From the NCBI RefSeq assembly GCF_001976065.1, contig NZ_MNAH01000005.1, forward strand, positions 353,929 through 399,754: a DNA stretch of 45,826 nt, given 5' to 3'. The notes under the pieces are model-generated. The model was not told the origin of the DNA. It saw only the letters and a program-made list of their open reading frames with translations, and did no database searches. A program made the translations under genes and the position numbers. This document shows, piece by piece, positions 33,802 through 42,272 of this stretch; the stretch's first letter is position 1, and each line of letters begins with the position of its first letter. Source of the DNA: Pseudomonas putida. Its GTDB lineage: Bacteria; Pseudomonadota; Gammaproteobacteria; Pseudomonadales; Pseudomonadaceae.

Positions 33802-34812
33802 ATGCTCGCCCTCGGCAAACTGCTTGAACTGACCCTCGCCGGCCGCGAACCGGCGGAGAAGACTCAACTGACTGTCGAAGGCGTGCGCATGCGCTGGTTG
33901 AGCGAAGGTGCGCTGGAAGTCCGGCCGCCCGAAGTGCGCGACAACGGCCTGGACCTCCTCCTGTCGGCCGGTATCCACGGTAACGAAACAGCGCCGATCG
34001 AACTGCTCGATCGCCTGTTGCATGACATCGCCCGCGGCGACCTGAAACCGCGCGCCCGTATTCTGTTTCTGTTCGGCAACCCCGACGCGATTCGCAAGGG
34101 CGAGCGTTTTGTCGAGCAGGACGTCAATCGGCTGTTCAACGGCCGTCACGAACAAAGCAGTGGCTGCGAAGCCCTGCGCGCCTGTGAACTGGAACGCCTG
34201 GCGGCCAGTTTCTTCAGCCTGCCGGATCGCCAGCGACTGCACTACGACCTGCACACGGCGATTCGTGGTTCGAAAATCGAACAGTTCGCCTTGTACCCCT
34301 GGAAGGAAGATCGCCAGCATTCGCGGCAGGAACTGGCCCGTCTGCGCGCCGCCGGCATGGAAGCGGTGCTGTTGCAGAACAAGCCGTCCATCGTCTTCAG
34401 TTCCTATACCTACGACAAGCTCGGCGCCGAGGCCTTCACCCTCGAACTGGGCAAGGCGCGGCCGTTCGGGCAGAACGACGGGGTGAACGTCTCCCGCCTG
34501 GAAACCCGTCTCAAGCAGATCATCGAAGGCACCGAGCCCGAGTTGGCTGAAGAGGCACTGGACGGTTTGCAGCTGTTCAGCGTGGCACGGGAAATCATCA
34601 AGCACAGCGACAGCTTCCGCCTGAACCTGCCAGTGGACATCGAGAACTTTTCAGAGCTGGAAGTGGGTTACCTGCTGGCGGAAGACATCGCCAATACCCG
34701 CTGGATCATCGAGGAGGAGGGCGCCCGGATCATCTTCCCGAACCCCAAGGTGAAGAATGGTCTGCGGGCCGGCATCCTGATCGTGCCGACCACCGACGAA
34801 AACCTCGCCTGA
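33802..34812 (+). CDS. aruE: succinylglutamate desuccinylase
   Basis: This 336-residue M14-type zinc hydrolase has GIHGNE and DLHTA as metal-binding motifs. It releases glutamate and succinate, the last AST step. I chose ATG 33802 (MLALGKLLELTLAG), 11 bp after the preceding gene and behind AAGGAAA. Confidence 0.94.
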   Translation: MLALGKLLELTLAGREPAEKTQLTVEGVRMRWLSEGALEVRPPEVRDNGLDLLLSAGIHGNETAPIELLDRLLHDIARGDLKPRARILFLFGNPDAIRKGERFVEQDVNRLFNGRHEQSSGCEALRACELERLAASFFSLPDRQRLHYDLHTAIRGSKIEQFALYPWKEDRQHSRQELARLRAAGMEAVLLQNKPSIVFSSYTYDKLGAEAFTLELGKARPFGQNDGVNVSRLETRLKQIIEGTEPELAEEALDGLQLFSVAREIIKHSDSFRLNLPVDIENFSELEVGYLLAEDIANTRWIIEEEGARIIFPNPKVKNGLRAGILIVPTTDENLA

Positions 34813-34824
34813 CACTACCCCCTT

Positions 34825-34913
34825 TGTAGGAGCCGGCTTGCCGGCGAAAGCGGTGTAACAGGCACATTCATGTGGATGTGCCGCCGTCTTCGCTGGCAAG
34901 CCAGGCTCCTACA
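34825..34913. repeat. REP doublet, class B
   Basis: The left arm TGTAGGAGCCGGCTTGCCGG and the right arm, inverted, CTGGCAAGCCAGGCTCCTACA (one extra G) lie between aruE and ribH, which converge. Confidence 0.85.
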
Positions 34914-34922
34914 GGTCCTGCG

Positions 34923-35435
34923 TTAAACCGCGACGGCACGCGGCTCGGTGCGACGCAGTGCACGAATCTTGTGCAGCGTATCCGCACACGTCTTCGCCGC
35001 TTCCTGGCCTTTGTGCACGAAGTGATCAAAGAAGAACTTATGATGCAGTTCTTCGCCGGCATGGAAGTGGTGCGGGGTCAGGGACACCGAGAACACCGGC
35101 ACTTCTGTTTCCAGCTGAACCTGCATCAGGCCGCTGACCACCGACTGGGCAACGAACTCGTGGCGGTAGATGCCGCCGTCCACTACCAGGGCAGCGGCGA
35201 CAATGCCGGCATAACGGCCGGTCTTGGCCAGCAACTTGGCGTGCAGGGGCATTTCAAAGGCGCCGCCGACTTCGAAGAAGTCGATGTCGGACTCCTGATA
35301 ACCCTGGGCAATCATTTCGGCGACGAAACCTTTTCGGCTCTGGTCGACAATGTCCTTGTGCCAGCAGGCCTGGATGAACGCTACGCGCTCGCCGTGATGG
35401 TGTTTGCTTTTGCTGTCGATTGCGGTGGGTTGCAT
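34923..35435 (-). CDS. ribH: 6,7-dimethyl-8-ribityllumazine synthase (stand-alone, RibH2-like)
   Basis: This 170-residue enzyme makes lumazine, the direct riboflavin precursor. I chose ATG 35433-35435 (MQPTAIDSKSKHHHGERVAF); the longer frame upstream is leader. Sequence features (AFIQACWHKDIVDQSR, GGAFEMPLHAKLLAKTG, HHFHAGEELHHKFFFDHFVHKG) fit the RibH2-like subgroup. It is separate from the main rib genes and controlled by an FMN riboswitch upstream. Confidence 0.9.
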   Translation of the reverse strand: MQPTAIDSKSKHHHGERVAFIQACWHKDIVDQSRKGFVAEMIAQGYQESDIDFFEVGGAFEMPLHAKLLAKTGRYAGIVAAALVVDGGIYRHEFVAQSVVSGLMQVQLETEVPVFSVSLTPHHFHAGEELHHKFFFDHFVHKGQEAAKTCADTLHKIRALRRTEPRAVAV

Positions 35436-35444
35436 GTTCTGATT

Positions 35445-35465
35445 CCTGTTTGTGTGAAAAACAGG
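35445..35465 (-). promoter_or_regulatory. ribosome-site hairpin of ribH
   Basis: On the minus strand, CCTGTTT pairs with AAACAGG, which contains the start of the ACAGGAA ribosome site. It could be the translation switch of the FMN riboswitch. Confidence 0.4.
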
Positions 35466-35550
35466 GCTTATGAATCGAATGGGATTTAAGGGTACGCAGG
35501 CACAAGTGCCCACGGACGGCGCTTTGGTATAGGTGCCAGGTGCGCCAATC

Positions 35551-35720
35551 CCGTTCTCTCTTCATCCGGACTATGACCGTCGGCCCCGGAATCACACCGG
35601 GTCTGCTGACCTTGTCGCCACACACGGCAAAACCCCGTGTCTGTCACCAAGCGCTCGCGGGCTATGCGTGTTGCACGCAATTACCGCCGGTGGGGAGTTG
35701 CACCCCGCCCTGAGAACGTT
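35551..35720 (-). ncRNA. FMN riboswitch (RFN element)
   Basis: The minus strand carries the conserved RFN parts in order: AGGGCGGGGTGCAACTCCCC, ACCGGCGGTAAT, GCCCGCGAGCG, GGTCAGCAGACCCGGTG, and TTCCGGGGCCGACGG followed by ATAGTCCGGATGAAGAGAGA. FMN binding should lower ribH expression. No clear intrinsic terminator follows, so control is probably at translation. Confidence 0.95.
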
Positions 35721-35895
35721 TTGCTACCAGATTGTTTGGCAGCGAAGCGTTTTTATCACATATTTCCTACGCGCGCATCGGACCTTTCGGATGATTGTTA
35801 TCGAGTTTTCCGTTGTATAAGGGTTGATTATTCAGCGGCTTGACCGCAGTAATCCTTTCCTTACAACGATTTCCCCTGTTTACGAGGCCCGAGTC

Positions 35896-36900
35896 ATGAG
35901 TGTGATTGATCTTCGCAGCGACACCGTCACCCAACCCACCCCCGGCATGCTCGAGGCGATGGCTACTGCGGCCACCGGTGACGATGTGTATGGCGAAGAT
36001 CCGACGGTCAACCGACTGGAAGCCGAGCTGGCAGAACGGCTGGGTTTTGCTGCCGCCCTGTTTGTCCCGACGGGCACCATGAGCAACCTGCTGGCTTTGA
36101 TGGCCCATTGCGAGCGCGGTGACGAATACATCGTCGGCCAGCAGGCACACACCTATAAGTACGAAGGTGGCGGGGCGGCGGTACTCGGTTCGATCCAGCC
36201 TCAGCCGCTGGAAGTGCAGGCCGATGGCTCGCTGGACCTTTTACAGGTCGCCGCGGCGATCAAGCCGGACGACTTCCATTTCGCTCGCACCCGTTTGCTG
36301 GCGCTGGAAAACACCATGCAGGGCAAGGTCCTGCCCTTGGAATACCTGGCCCGGGCCCGCAGCTTCACCCGTGAGCACGGGTTGCAACTGCACCTGGACG
36401 GCGCGCGGCTGTACAACGCGGCGGTGAAGCTGGGCGTCGATGCCCGGGAAATCACCCGGCATTTCGATTCCGTCTCGGTCTGCCTGTCCAAGGGGCTGGG
36501 CGCGCCGGTAGGTTCGGTGCTGTGTGGCTCGGTCGAGTTGATTGGCAAGGCCCGGCGCCTGCGCAAGATGGTCGGCGGCGGCATGCGCCAGGCCGGGATT
36601 CTCGCGGCGGCAGGCCTGTACGCGCTGGAACATAACGTTCAGCGCCTGGCCGACGATCACGCCAACGCCCAATTGCTCGCCGAAGGCCTGCGTGAAGCAG
36701 GTTTTGAGGTCGAACCGGTGCAAACCAATATGGTTTACGTCGCGATGGGCGACGAGGCGGAAGCACTCAAGTCGTTCGCCGCCGGGCGCGGGATCATGCT
36801 CAGTGCTGCCGCTCGTCTGCGCATGGTCACGCACATGGACGTCAGTCGCGGGCAAATCGAGCAGGTCGTCGCGACATTCGTCGACTTTTCCCGTAAGTGA
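35896..36900 (+). CDS. ltaE: low-specificity L-threonine aldolase
   Basis: This 334-residue PLP enzyme splits threonine and related beta-hydroxy amino acids to glycine and an aldehyde. The PLP lysine is K199 in SVCLSKGLGAP. I chose ATG 35896 (MSVIDLRSDTVTQPT). It is divergent from the riboswitch-ribH unit and upstream of alaS on the same strand. Confidence 0.93.
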   Translation: MSVIDLRSDTVTQPTPGMLEAMATAATGDDVYGEDPTVNRLEAELAERLGFAAALFVPTGTMSNLLALMAHCERGDEYIVGQQAHTYKYEGGGAAVLGSIQPQPLEVQADGSLDLLQVAAAIKPDDFHFARTRLLALENTMQGKVLPLEYLARARSFTREHGLQLHLDGARLYNAAVKLGVDAREITRHFDSVSVCLSKGLGAPVGSVLCGSVELIGKARRLRKMVGGGMRQAGILAAAGLYALEHNVQRLADDHANAQLLAEGLREAGFEVEPVQTNMVYVAMGDEAEALKSFAAGRGIMLSAAARLRMVTHMDVSRGQIEQVVATFVDFSRK

Positions 36901-36959
36901 TAGCGTTAGCGCTCCAATTGAACGTTTCTATCGTATAAACACGCTGTACCCCGCGCGCA

Positions 36960-36979
36960 GGGCCGATATAATGCGGCCC
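36960..36979 (+). promoter_or_regulatory. alaS promoter with flanking inverted repeat
   Basis: GGGCCG-ATATAATG-CGGCCC places a perfect -10 box TATAAT (36967-36972) between 6-bp inverted arms, about 75 bp before alaS. No good -35 is seen. Confidence 0.5.
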
Positions 36980-37046
36980 TTTGCCGTCGATTCGTCTGTT
37001 GACGTTTCGAACAGGCCTTTGGCCGCAGCCTCCGTGGAAGAACCTA

Positions 37047-39668
37047 ATGAAAAGCGCAGAAATCCGTGAAGCCTTCCTTCGCTTCTTCGAAGAGCAAGGC
37101 CACACCCGTGTAGCCTCCAGCTCTTTGATTCCGGGCAACGACCCAACCCTGCTGTTCACCAACGCGGGGATGAACCAGTTCAAGGACTGCTTCCTGGGCC
37201 AGGAAAAGCGCGCGTACACCCGCGCCGTCAGCAGCCAGAAATGCGTACGCGCCGGCGGCAAGCACAACGACCTGGAAAACGTCGGTTATACCGCCCGTCA
37301 CCACACCTTCTTCGAAATGCTGGGTAACTTCAGCTTCGGCGATTACTTCAAGCGTGACGCGATCACTTACGCCTGGAACTTCCTGACCTCCGACAAATGG
37401 CTGAACCTGCCGAAGGAAAAGCTCTGGGTCACCGTCTACGCCAGCGATGACGAGGCGTACGACATCTGGACGAAGGAAATCGGCGTTCCGGCCGAGCGCA
37501 TGGTGCGTATTGGCGACAACAAAGGCGCGCCGTACGCGTCCGACAACTTCTGGACCATGGGCGATACCGGCCCGTGCGGTCCTTGCACCGAGATCTTCTA
37601 CGATCACGGCGCCGACATCTGGGGTGGCCCACCGGGCTCACCGGAAGAAGACGGCGACCGCTACATCGAAATCTGGAACAACGTGTTCATGCAGTTCAAC
37701 CGCACCGCCGATGGCGTGTTGCACCCGCTGCCAGCGCCGTCGGTCGACACCGGCATGGGCCTGGAGCGGATCAGTGCCGTGCTGCAGCACGTTCACTCGA
37801 ACTATGAAATCGACCTGTTCCAGAGCCTGCTGAACGCATCGGCCAAGGCCATCGGTTGCACCAACGACGCCCAGGCTTCCCTGAAAGTCGTGGCTGACCA
37901 TATTCGTTCCTGCGGTTTCCTGATTGCCGATGGCGTGCTGCCATCCAACGAAGGTCGCGGTTATGTACTGCGCCGGATCATTCGTCGGGCCTGCCGTCAC
38001 GGCAACAAACTGGGCGCCAAGGGCAGCTTCTTCTACCAGATCGTCGCGGCCCTGGTCGCCGAGATGGGCGAAGCCTTCCCGGAACTGAAATCCCAGCAGG
38101 CGCACATCGAGCGCGTGCTCAAAGCCGAAGAAGAACAATTCGCCAAGACCCTGGAGCAGGGCCTGAAAATCCTCGAGCAGGATCTGGCCGAGCTCAAGGG
38201 CGATGTGGTTCCGGGCGATGTCGTGTTCAAGCTCTACGACACCTACGGTTTCCCGATGGACCTGACGGGCGACATCGCGCGCGAGCGCAGCCTGACCATC
38301 GACGAAGCCGGTTTCGAGCGCGAGATGGAAGCCCAACGCGTTCGCGCGCGTTCGGCCAGCTCCTTCGGCATGGACTACAACAGCCTGGTCAAGGTTGACG
38401 TCGATACCGAGTTCACCGGTTACACCGCTCACAGCGGTAGCGCCAAGATTGTTGCGCTCTATAAAGATGGGCAGTCGGTCGACGTGTTGAGCGAAGGCGA
38501 AGAGGGCGTGGTCGTTCTCGACCAGACGCCGTTCTATGCAGAATCCGGTGGTCAGATTGGTGATTGCGGCTTCCTCCAGGCTGGCGCTGCACGTTTCGAC
38601 GTGCGCGACACCACCAAGACCGGCGGCGCGTTCCTGCACCACGGTGTGCTGGATTCGGGCAGCCTGATCGTTGGCTCGCCGGTTCAGGCGCAGGTGGATG
38701 CCGACGTACGTCACGCCACTTCGCTGAACCACTCCGCGACTCACTTGCTGCACGCCGCCTTGCGTCAGGTGCTGGGCGATCACGTCCAGCAGAAAGGCTC
38801 GTTGGTCGACAGTCAGCGCCTGCGCTTTGACTTCAGCCACTTCGAAGCCATCAAGCCTGAGCAACTGAAGGCACTGGAAGACATCGTCAACGCCGAGATT
38901 CGCAAGAACTCCGCCGTTGAAACCGAAGAAACCGACATCGAAACCGCCAAGCAGAAAGGCGCCATGGCGCTGTTCGGCGAGAAATACGGCGACAACGTGC
39001 GCGTGCTGAGCATGGGCAATTTCTCCGTTGAGCTGTGTGGCGGTATCCACGCCAACCGCACCGGCGACATCGGCCTGCTGAAAATCATCAGCGAAGGCGG
39101 TGTGGCTTCGGGTGTGCGTCGTATCGAGGCGGTCACCGGTGCGCAAGCACTGGCCTACTTGAACGCGGCGGAAGAACAACTCAAGGAAGCGGCCAGCCTG
39201 GTCAAGGGCAGCCGCGAAAACCTGATCGACAAGCTGTCGGCTGTGCTGGAGCGCAACCGTCTGCTGGAGAAGCAACTCGAGCAGTTGCAAGCCAAGGCCG
39301 CGAGCGCCGCGGGTGACGATCTGTCGGCGCAAGCCCTGGACGTCAAGGGCGTGAAAGTGCTGGCCGTGCGTCTGGACGGGCAGGATGGCAAGGCGCTGCT
39401 GGCGCTGGTCGATCAACTGAAAAACAAACTCGGCCGCGCAGTGATCCTGCTCGGCAGTGTCCATGAGGAGAAGGTCGTTCTGGTTGCAGGCGTAACCAAA
39501 GACCTGACTGGCCAACTCAAAGCCGGTGATTTGATGAAGCAAGCCGCTGCGGCAGTGGGCGGGAAGGGCGGTGGTCGTCCAGACATGGCGCAAGGCGGCG
39601 GTACCGACGCTGGCGCCCTGGATGCGGCACTCGCGCTGACCGTTCCGTTTGTAGAGCAGGGTTTATAA
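37047..39668 (+). CDS. alaS: alanyl-tRNA synthetase
   Basis: This 873-residue class II synthetase charges tRNA-Ala. It has the catalytic N-terminal domain (GMNQFKDCFLG, TCTRAV-type region), an editing domain with HSATHLLHAAL and CGGIHANRTGDIG zinc ligands, and a C-terminal coiled region ending in DMAQGGGTDAGAL. ATG 37047 (MKSAEIREAFLRFF) follows GTGGAAG. Confidence 0.97.
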   Translation: MKSAEIREAFLRFFEEQGHTRVASSSLIPGNDPTLLFTNAGMNQFKDCFLGQEKRAYTRAVSSQKCVRAGGKHNDLENVGYTARHHTFFEMLGNFSFGDYFKRDAITYAWNFLTSDKWLNLPKEKLWVTVYASDDEAYDIWTKEIGVPAERMVRIGDNKGAPYASDNFWTMGDTGPCGPCTEIFYDHGADIWGGPPGSPEEDGDRYIEIWNNVFMQFNRTADGVLHPLPAPSVDTGMGLERISAVLQHVHSNYEIDLFQSLLNASAKAIGCTNDAQASLKVVADHIRSCGFLIADGVLPSNEGRGYVLRRIIRRACRHGNKLGAKGSFFYQIVAALVAEMGEAFPELKSQQAHIERVLKAEEEQFAKTLEQGLKILEQDLAELKGDVVPGDVVFKLYDTYGFPMDLTGDIARERSLTIDEAGFEREMEAQRVRARSASSFGMDYNSLVKVDVDTEFTGYTAHSGSAKIVALYKDGQSVDVLSEGEEGVVVLDQTPFYAESGGQIGDCGFLQAGAARFDVRDTTKTGGAFLHHGVLDSGSLIVGSPVQAQVDADVRHATSLNHSATHLLHAALRQVLGDHVQQKGSLVDSQRLRFDFSHFEAIKPEQLKALEDIVNAEIRKNSAVETEETDIETAKQKGAMALFGEKYGDNVRVLSMGNFSVELCGGIHANRTGDIGLLKIISEGGVASGVRRIEAVTGAQALAYLNAAEEQLKEAASLVKGSRENLIDKLSAVLERNRLLEKQLEQLQAKAASAAGDDLSAQALDVKGVKVLAVRLDGQDGKALLALVDQLKNKLGRAVILLGSVHEEKVVLVAGVTKDLTGQLKAGDLMKQAAAAVGGKGGGRPDMAQGGGTDAGALDAALALTVPFVEQGL

Positions 39669-39759
39669 GGCAGTGCCTGCGGCCCGCAGTCTAGTGGCGG
39701 GTCGCAACGCTGTTTGAGTGATTATTTGGGCGCCCTTCATGGGCAGAGGCGGCTTTGAA

Positions 39760-41001
39760 ATGGCTTTGATCGTACAGAAATTTGGAGGCACCTCGGTCGG
39801 CACCGTCGAGAGAATCGAGCAGGTTGCCGACAAGGTTAAGAAATTCCGCGATGCCGGCGATGACCTGGTGGTTGTGCTGTCTGCAATGAGCGGCGAAACC
39901 AACCGTCTGATTGATCTGGCCAAGCAAATCAGTGGCGGCGATCAACCGGTTCCTCGCGAGCTGGATGTGATCGTTTCCACGGGTGAGCAGGTGACGATTG
40001 CCCTGTTGGCCATGGCGCTGATCAAGCGCGGTGTGCCGGCAGTGTCCTACACCGGCAACCAGGTACGGATCCTGACGGATAGTGCGCACAATAAAGCGCG
40101 TATCCTGCAGATTGACGACCAGAAGATTCGCGGCGACCTGAAGGCCGGTCGTGTGGTGGTTGTCGCCGGTTTCCAGGGTGTCGACGAGCACGGCAACATC
40201 ACCACTCTTGGTCGTGGCGGCTCCGACACCACCGGCGTGGCCCTTGCAGCAGCCTTGAAGGCCGACGAGTGCCAGATCTACACCGACGTCGATGGCGTCT
40301 ACACCACTGACCCGCGCGTCGTGTCCGTGGCCCAGCGCCTGGACAAGATCACCTTCGAAGAGATGCTGGAAATGGCCAGCCTCGGTTCCAAGGTGCTACA
40401 GATCCGTGCGGTGGAGTTCGCCGGCAAGTACAACGTTCCGCTGCGCGTATTGCACAGCTTCAAGGAGGGTCCGGGCACCCTCATTACTATTGATGAAGAG
40501 GAAACCATGGAACAGCCGATCATTTCCGGTATCGCTTTCAACCGCGATGAAGCCAAGCTGACCATCCGTGGCGTGCCAGACATCCCGGGCGTTGCCTTCA
40601 AGATTCTCGGCCCTATCAGCGCCGCGAACATCGAAGTCGACATGATCGTGCAGAACGTTGCGCACGATAACACCACCGACTTCACCTTCACCGTGCACCG
40701 CAACGACTACCAGGCGGCGCAAACCGTGCTGGAAAAGACCGCTAGCGAGCTGGGTGCCCGTGAAGTCATCGGTGACACCAAGATCGCCAAGGTCTCGATC
40801 GTCGGCGTTGGCATGCGCTCCCACGCAGGCGTTGCCAGCCGCATGTTCGAAGCACTGGCCAAGGAAACCATCAATATCCAGATGATCTCCACATCGGAAA
40901 TCAAAGTCTCCGTCGTGATCGAAGAGAAGTATCTGGAACTGGCTGTGCGCGCCTTGCACACGGCTTTCGAACTGGACGCACCGGTCCGCCAGGGCGAGTG
41001 A
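39760..41001 (+). CDS. lysC: aspartate kinase
   Basis: This 413-residue enzyme phosphorylates aspartate, the entry to lysine, methionine, threonine and diaminopimelate synthesis. It begins MALIVQKFGGTSVG and has a catalytic N-terminal domain with two C-terminal ACT domains (e.g. KVSIVGVGMRSHAGVA), so feedback control by lysine and threonine is likely. Some homologues also make a shorter subunit from an internal start; that cannot be judged here. Confidence 0.96.
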   Translation: MALIVQKFGGTSVGTVERIEQVADKVKKFRDAGDDLVVVLSAMSGETNRLIDLAKQISGGDQPVPRELDVIVSTGEQVTIALLAMALIKRGVPAVSYTGNQVRILTDSAHNKARILQIDDQKIRGDLKAGRVVVVAGFQGVDEHGNITTLGRGGSDTTGVALAAALKADECQIYTDVDGVYTTDPRVVSVAQRLDKITFEEMLEMASLGSKVLQIRAVEFAGKYNVPLRVLHSFKEGPGTLITIDEEETMEQPIISGIAFNRDEAKLTIRGVPDIPGVAFKILGPISAANIEVDMIVQNVAHDNTTDFTFTVHRNDYQAAQTVLEKTASELGAREVIGDTKIAKVSIVGVGMRSHAGVASRMFEALAKETINIQMISTSEIKVSVVIEEKYLELAVRALHTAFELDAPVRQGE

Positions 41002-41015
41002 TGCGTTTGCCAAGG

Positions 41016-41046
41016 GGCGCGGTCTGACCGCGCCTTTTGTTTTTTT
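41016..41046 (+). terminator. terminator of lysC
   Basis: GGCGCGGT-CTG-ACCGCGCC is followed by TTTTGTTTTTTT. Confidence 0.85.
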
Positions 41047-41189
41047 GCAAGGCGCGACCCCAAGGCTGTTCTTTTGCTCGCGCTGGTCAATACTCAGGCA
41101 TGTAGGCCGATGACCATTCTGGTTGTAGGTCGAGTGCCTTTTTTTTGCAGACTGTTGTCCCTGAAAATGTAATGCGTGAGGAGAAAGGT

Positions 41190-41378
41190 ATGCTGATTCT
41201 GACTCGTCGGTGCGCAGAAAGCCTGATTATTGGTGATGGCGAAATCACCGTGACCGTGCTCGGCGTCAAAGGAAATCAAGTGCGTATCGGTGTCAACGCC
41301 CCTAAAGAGGTTGCGGTCCACCGTGAGGAAATTTACCTGCGTATAAAGAAAGAGAAGGACGAAGAACCAAGCCATTAA
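41190..41378 (+). CDS. csrA: carbon storage regulator, RsmA type
   Basis: This 62-residue RNA-binding protein begins MLILTRRCAESLIIGDGEIT and contains VHREEIY, with the RNA-contact arginine at R45 (R44 in the 61-residue E. coli protein because of one inserted residue). It binds GGA motifs in mRNA leaders and is titrated by RsmX/Y/Z RNAs under GacS/GacA control. Its own GAGGAGAAAGG ribosome site contains GGA, so self-control is possible. The lysC-csrA-tRNA-Ser-tRNA-Arg order is typical of Pseudomonas rsmA. Confidence 0.96.
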   Translation: MLILTRRCAESLIIGDGEITVTVLGVKGNQVRIGVNAPKEVAVHREEIYLRIKKEKDEEPSH

Positions 41379-41397
41379 TTTTTATCGTTTTTTATGT

Positions 41398-41426
41398 TTG
41401 CAAACGGGGAAAAGGTTGGTTAAGAT
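41398..41426 (+). promoter_or_regulatory. promoter of tRNA-Ser
   Basis: TTGCAA, a 17-bp spacer and TAAGAT lie 15 bp before the tRNA. Confidence 0.6.
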
Positions 41427-41440
41427 ACGCCCCGTGTTGC

Positions 41441-41531
41441 GGAGAGCTGGCCGAGTGGCCGAAGGCGCTCCCCTGCTAAGGGAGTACACCTCAAAAGGGT
41501 GTCGGGGGTTCGAATCCCCCGTTCTCCGCCA
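41441..41531 (+). tRNA. tRNA-Ser (GCU)
   Basis: This 91-nt class II tRNA has acceptor GGAGAGC/GTTCTCC, anticodon GCT in the CCCCTGCTAAGGG loop, a long variable arm and an encoded CCA. Confidence 0.97.
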
Positions 41532-41596
41532 TTATTTGCGTAGTACGTTGTAATCTGGCTTCTTCGGTAAGTTGTTGAAATTACTAGAAAAAGTGC

Positions 41597-41624
41597 TTGA
41601 CATAGAGATTAGACGGCCTATAAT
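41597..41624 (+). promoter_or_regulatory. promoter of the tRNA-Arg pair
   Basis: TTGACA, a 16-bp spacer and TATAAT form a near-perfect sigma-70 promoter 14 bp before the first tRNA-Arg. Confidence 0.8.
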
Positions 41625-41638
41625 GCGCGGCAACAAAT

Positions 41639-41715
41639 GCACTCGTAGCTCAGCTGGATAGAGTACTCGGCTACGAACCGAGCGGTCACAGGTTCGAATC
41701 CTGTCGAGTGCACCA
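41639..41715 (+). tRNA. tRNA-Arg (ACG), copy 1
   Basis: This 77-nt cloverleaf has acceptor GCACTCG/CGAGTGC, anticodon ACG in GGCTACGAACC, TTCGAAT in the T arm and an encoded CCA. Confidence 0.97.
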
Positions 41716-41787
41716 TTTAAGAGTTGTTTGCAGTGATGTGAATGACTTGGCTCCAACCAGTTGTGATCTGGTCTAAAAACACAAAAT

Positions 41788-41864
41788 GCACTCGTAGCTC
41801 AGCTGGATAGAGTACTCGGCTACGAACCGAGCGGTCACAGGTTCGAATCCTGTCGAGTGCACCA
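41788..41864 (+). tRNA. tRNA-Arg (ACG), copy 2
   Basis: It is identical in sequence to copy 1 and separated from it by 72 bp. Both are likely on one transcript. Confidence 0.97.
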
Positions 41865-41870
41865 TACACC

Positions 41871-41899
41871 AAAAAGCCCGCGTTTTACGCGGGCTTTTT
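41871..41899 (+). terminator. terminator of the tRNA cluster
   Basis: AAAAAGCCCGCG-TTTTA-CGCGGGCTTTTT is a perfect hairpin with T run. Confidence 0.9.
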
Positions 41900-42272
41900 G
41901 CCGTCTGGGTTTTGGCTTTTTCCTTCCTGCATCCTCTCTCGTCGAATTCGATGTTCGTTCGCCATGACAGCTACCGATCAAGGTAAGCGCCCGCATTTTC
42001 CATCACCATTGTGTTTTCTTTTCCAGATGAGTCGTCGCACTTTGTAGCGTTAGGTGCGCGCTCAAGATTGTTTCGCAAGCGCTTGTTTCAGCCATGATTT
42101 TTTAACGTTTTAAGCCGTCAGTCGGTGTATGATTGCCCCCGTCAGCCCCGCCGGGGCTTTTGGATTACTTCCATGGACTTACCCAGTAGTTACTCAATAA
42201 CCCGATTTTCCAATCATGAATTGACTGATTGATCCTTCCGGCGCGCCCCGCTGCTGGGAGTGGAGTTCGCCT
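41900..42272. other. mgtE leader region
   Basis: This 373-bp gap has a possible -10 box TATGAT (42128-42133) and, 10 bp later, a small hairpin AGCCCC-GCC-GGGGCT followed by TTTT (42144-42161). About 110 nt of leader then lead to mgtE. I do not recognise a known magnesium riboswitch. No coding frame is supported. Confidence 0.5.

Noticed and set aside
37638..39593. 651-codon minus-strand frame opposite alaS
   Set aside because: It is antisense to a highly conserved synthetase and has no recognisable product.
41441..41864. tRNA cluster as an integration site of a genomic island
   Set aside because: No integrase and no truncated tRNA copy are present; the two tRNA-Arg genes are complete and identical.
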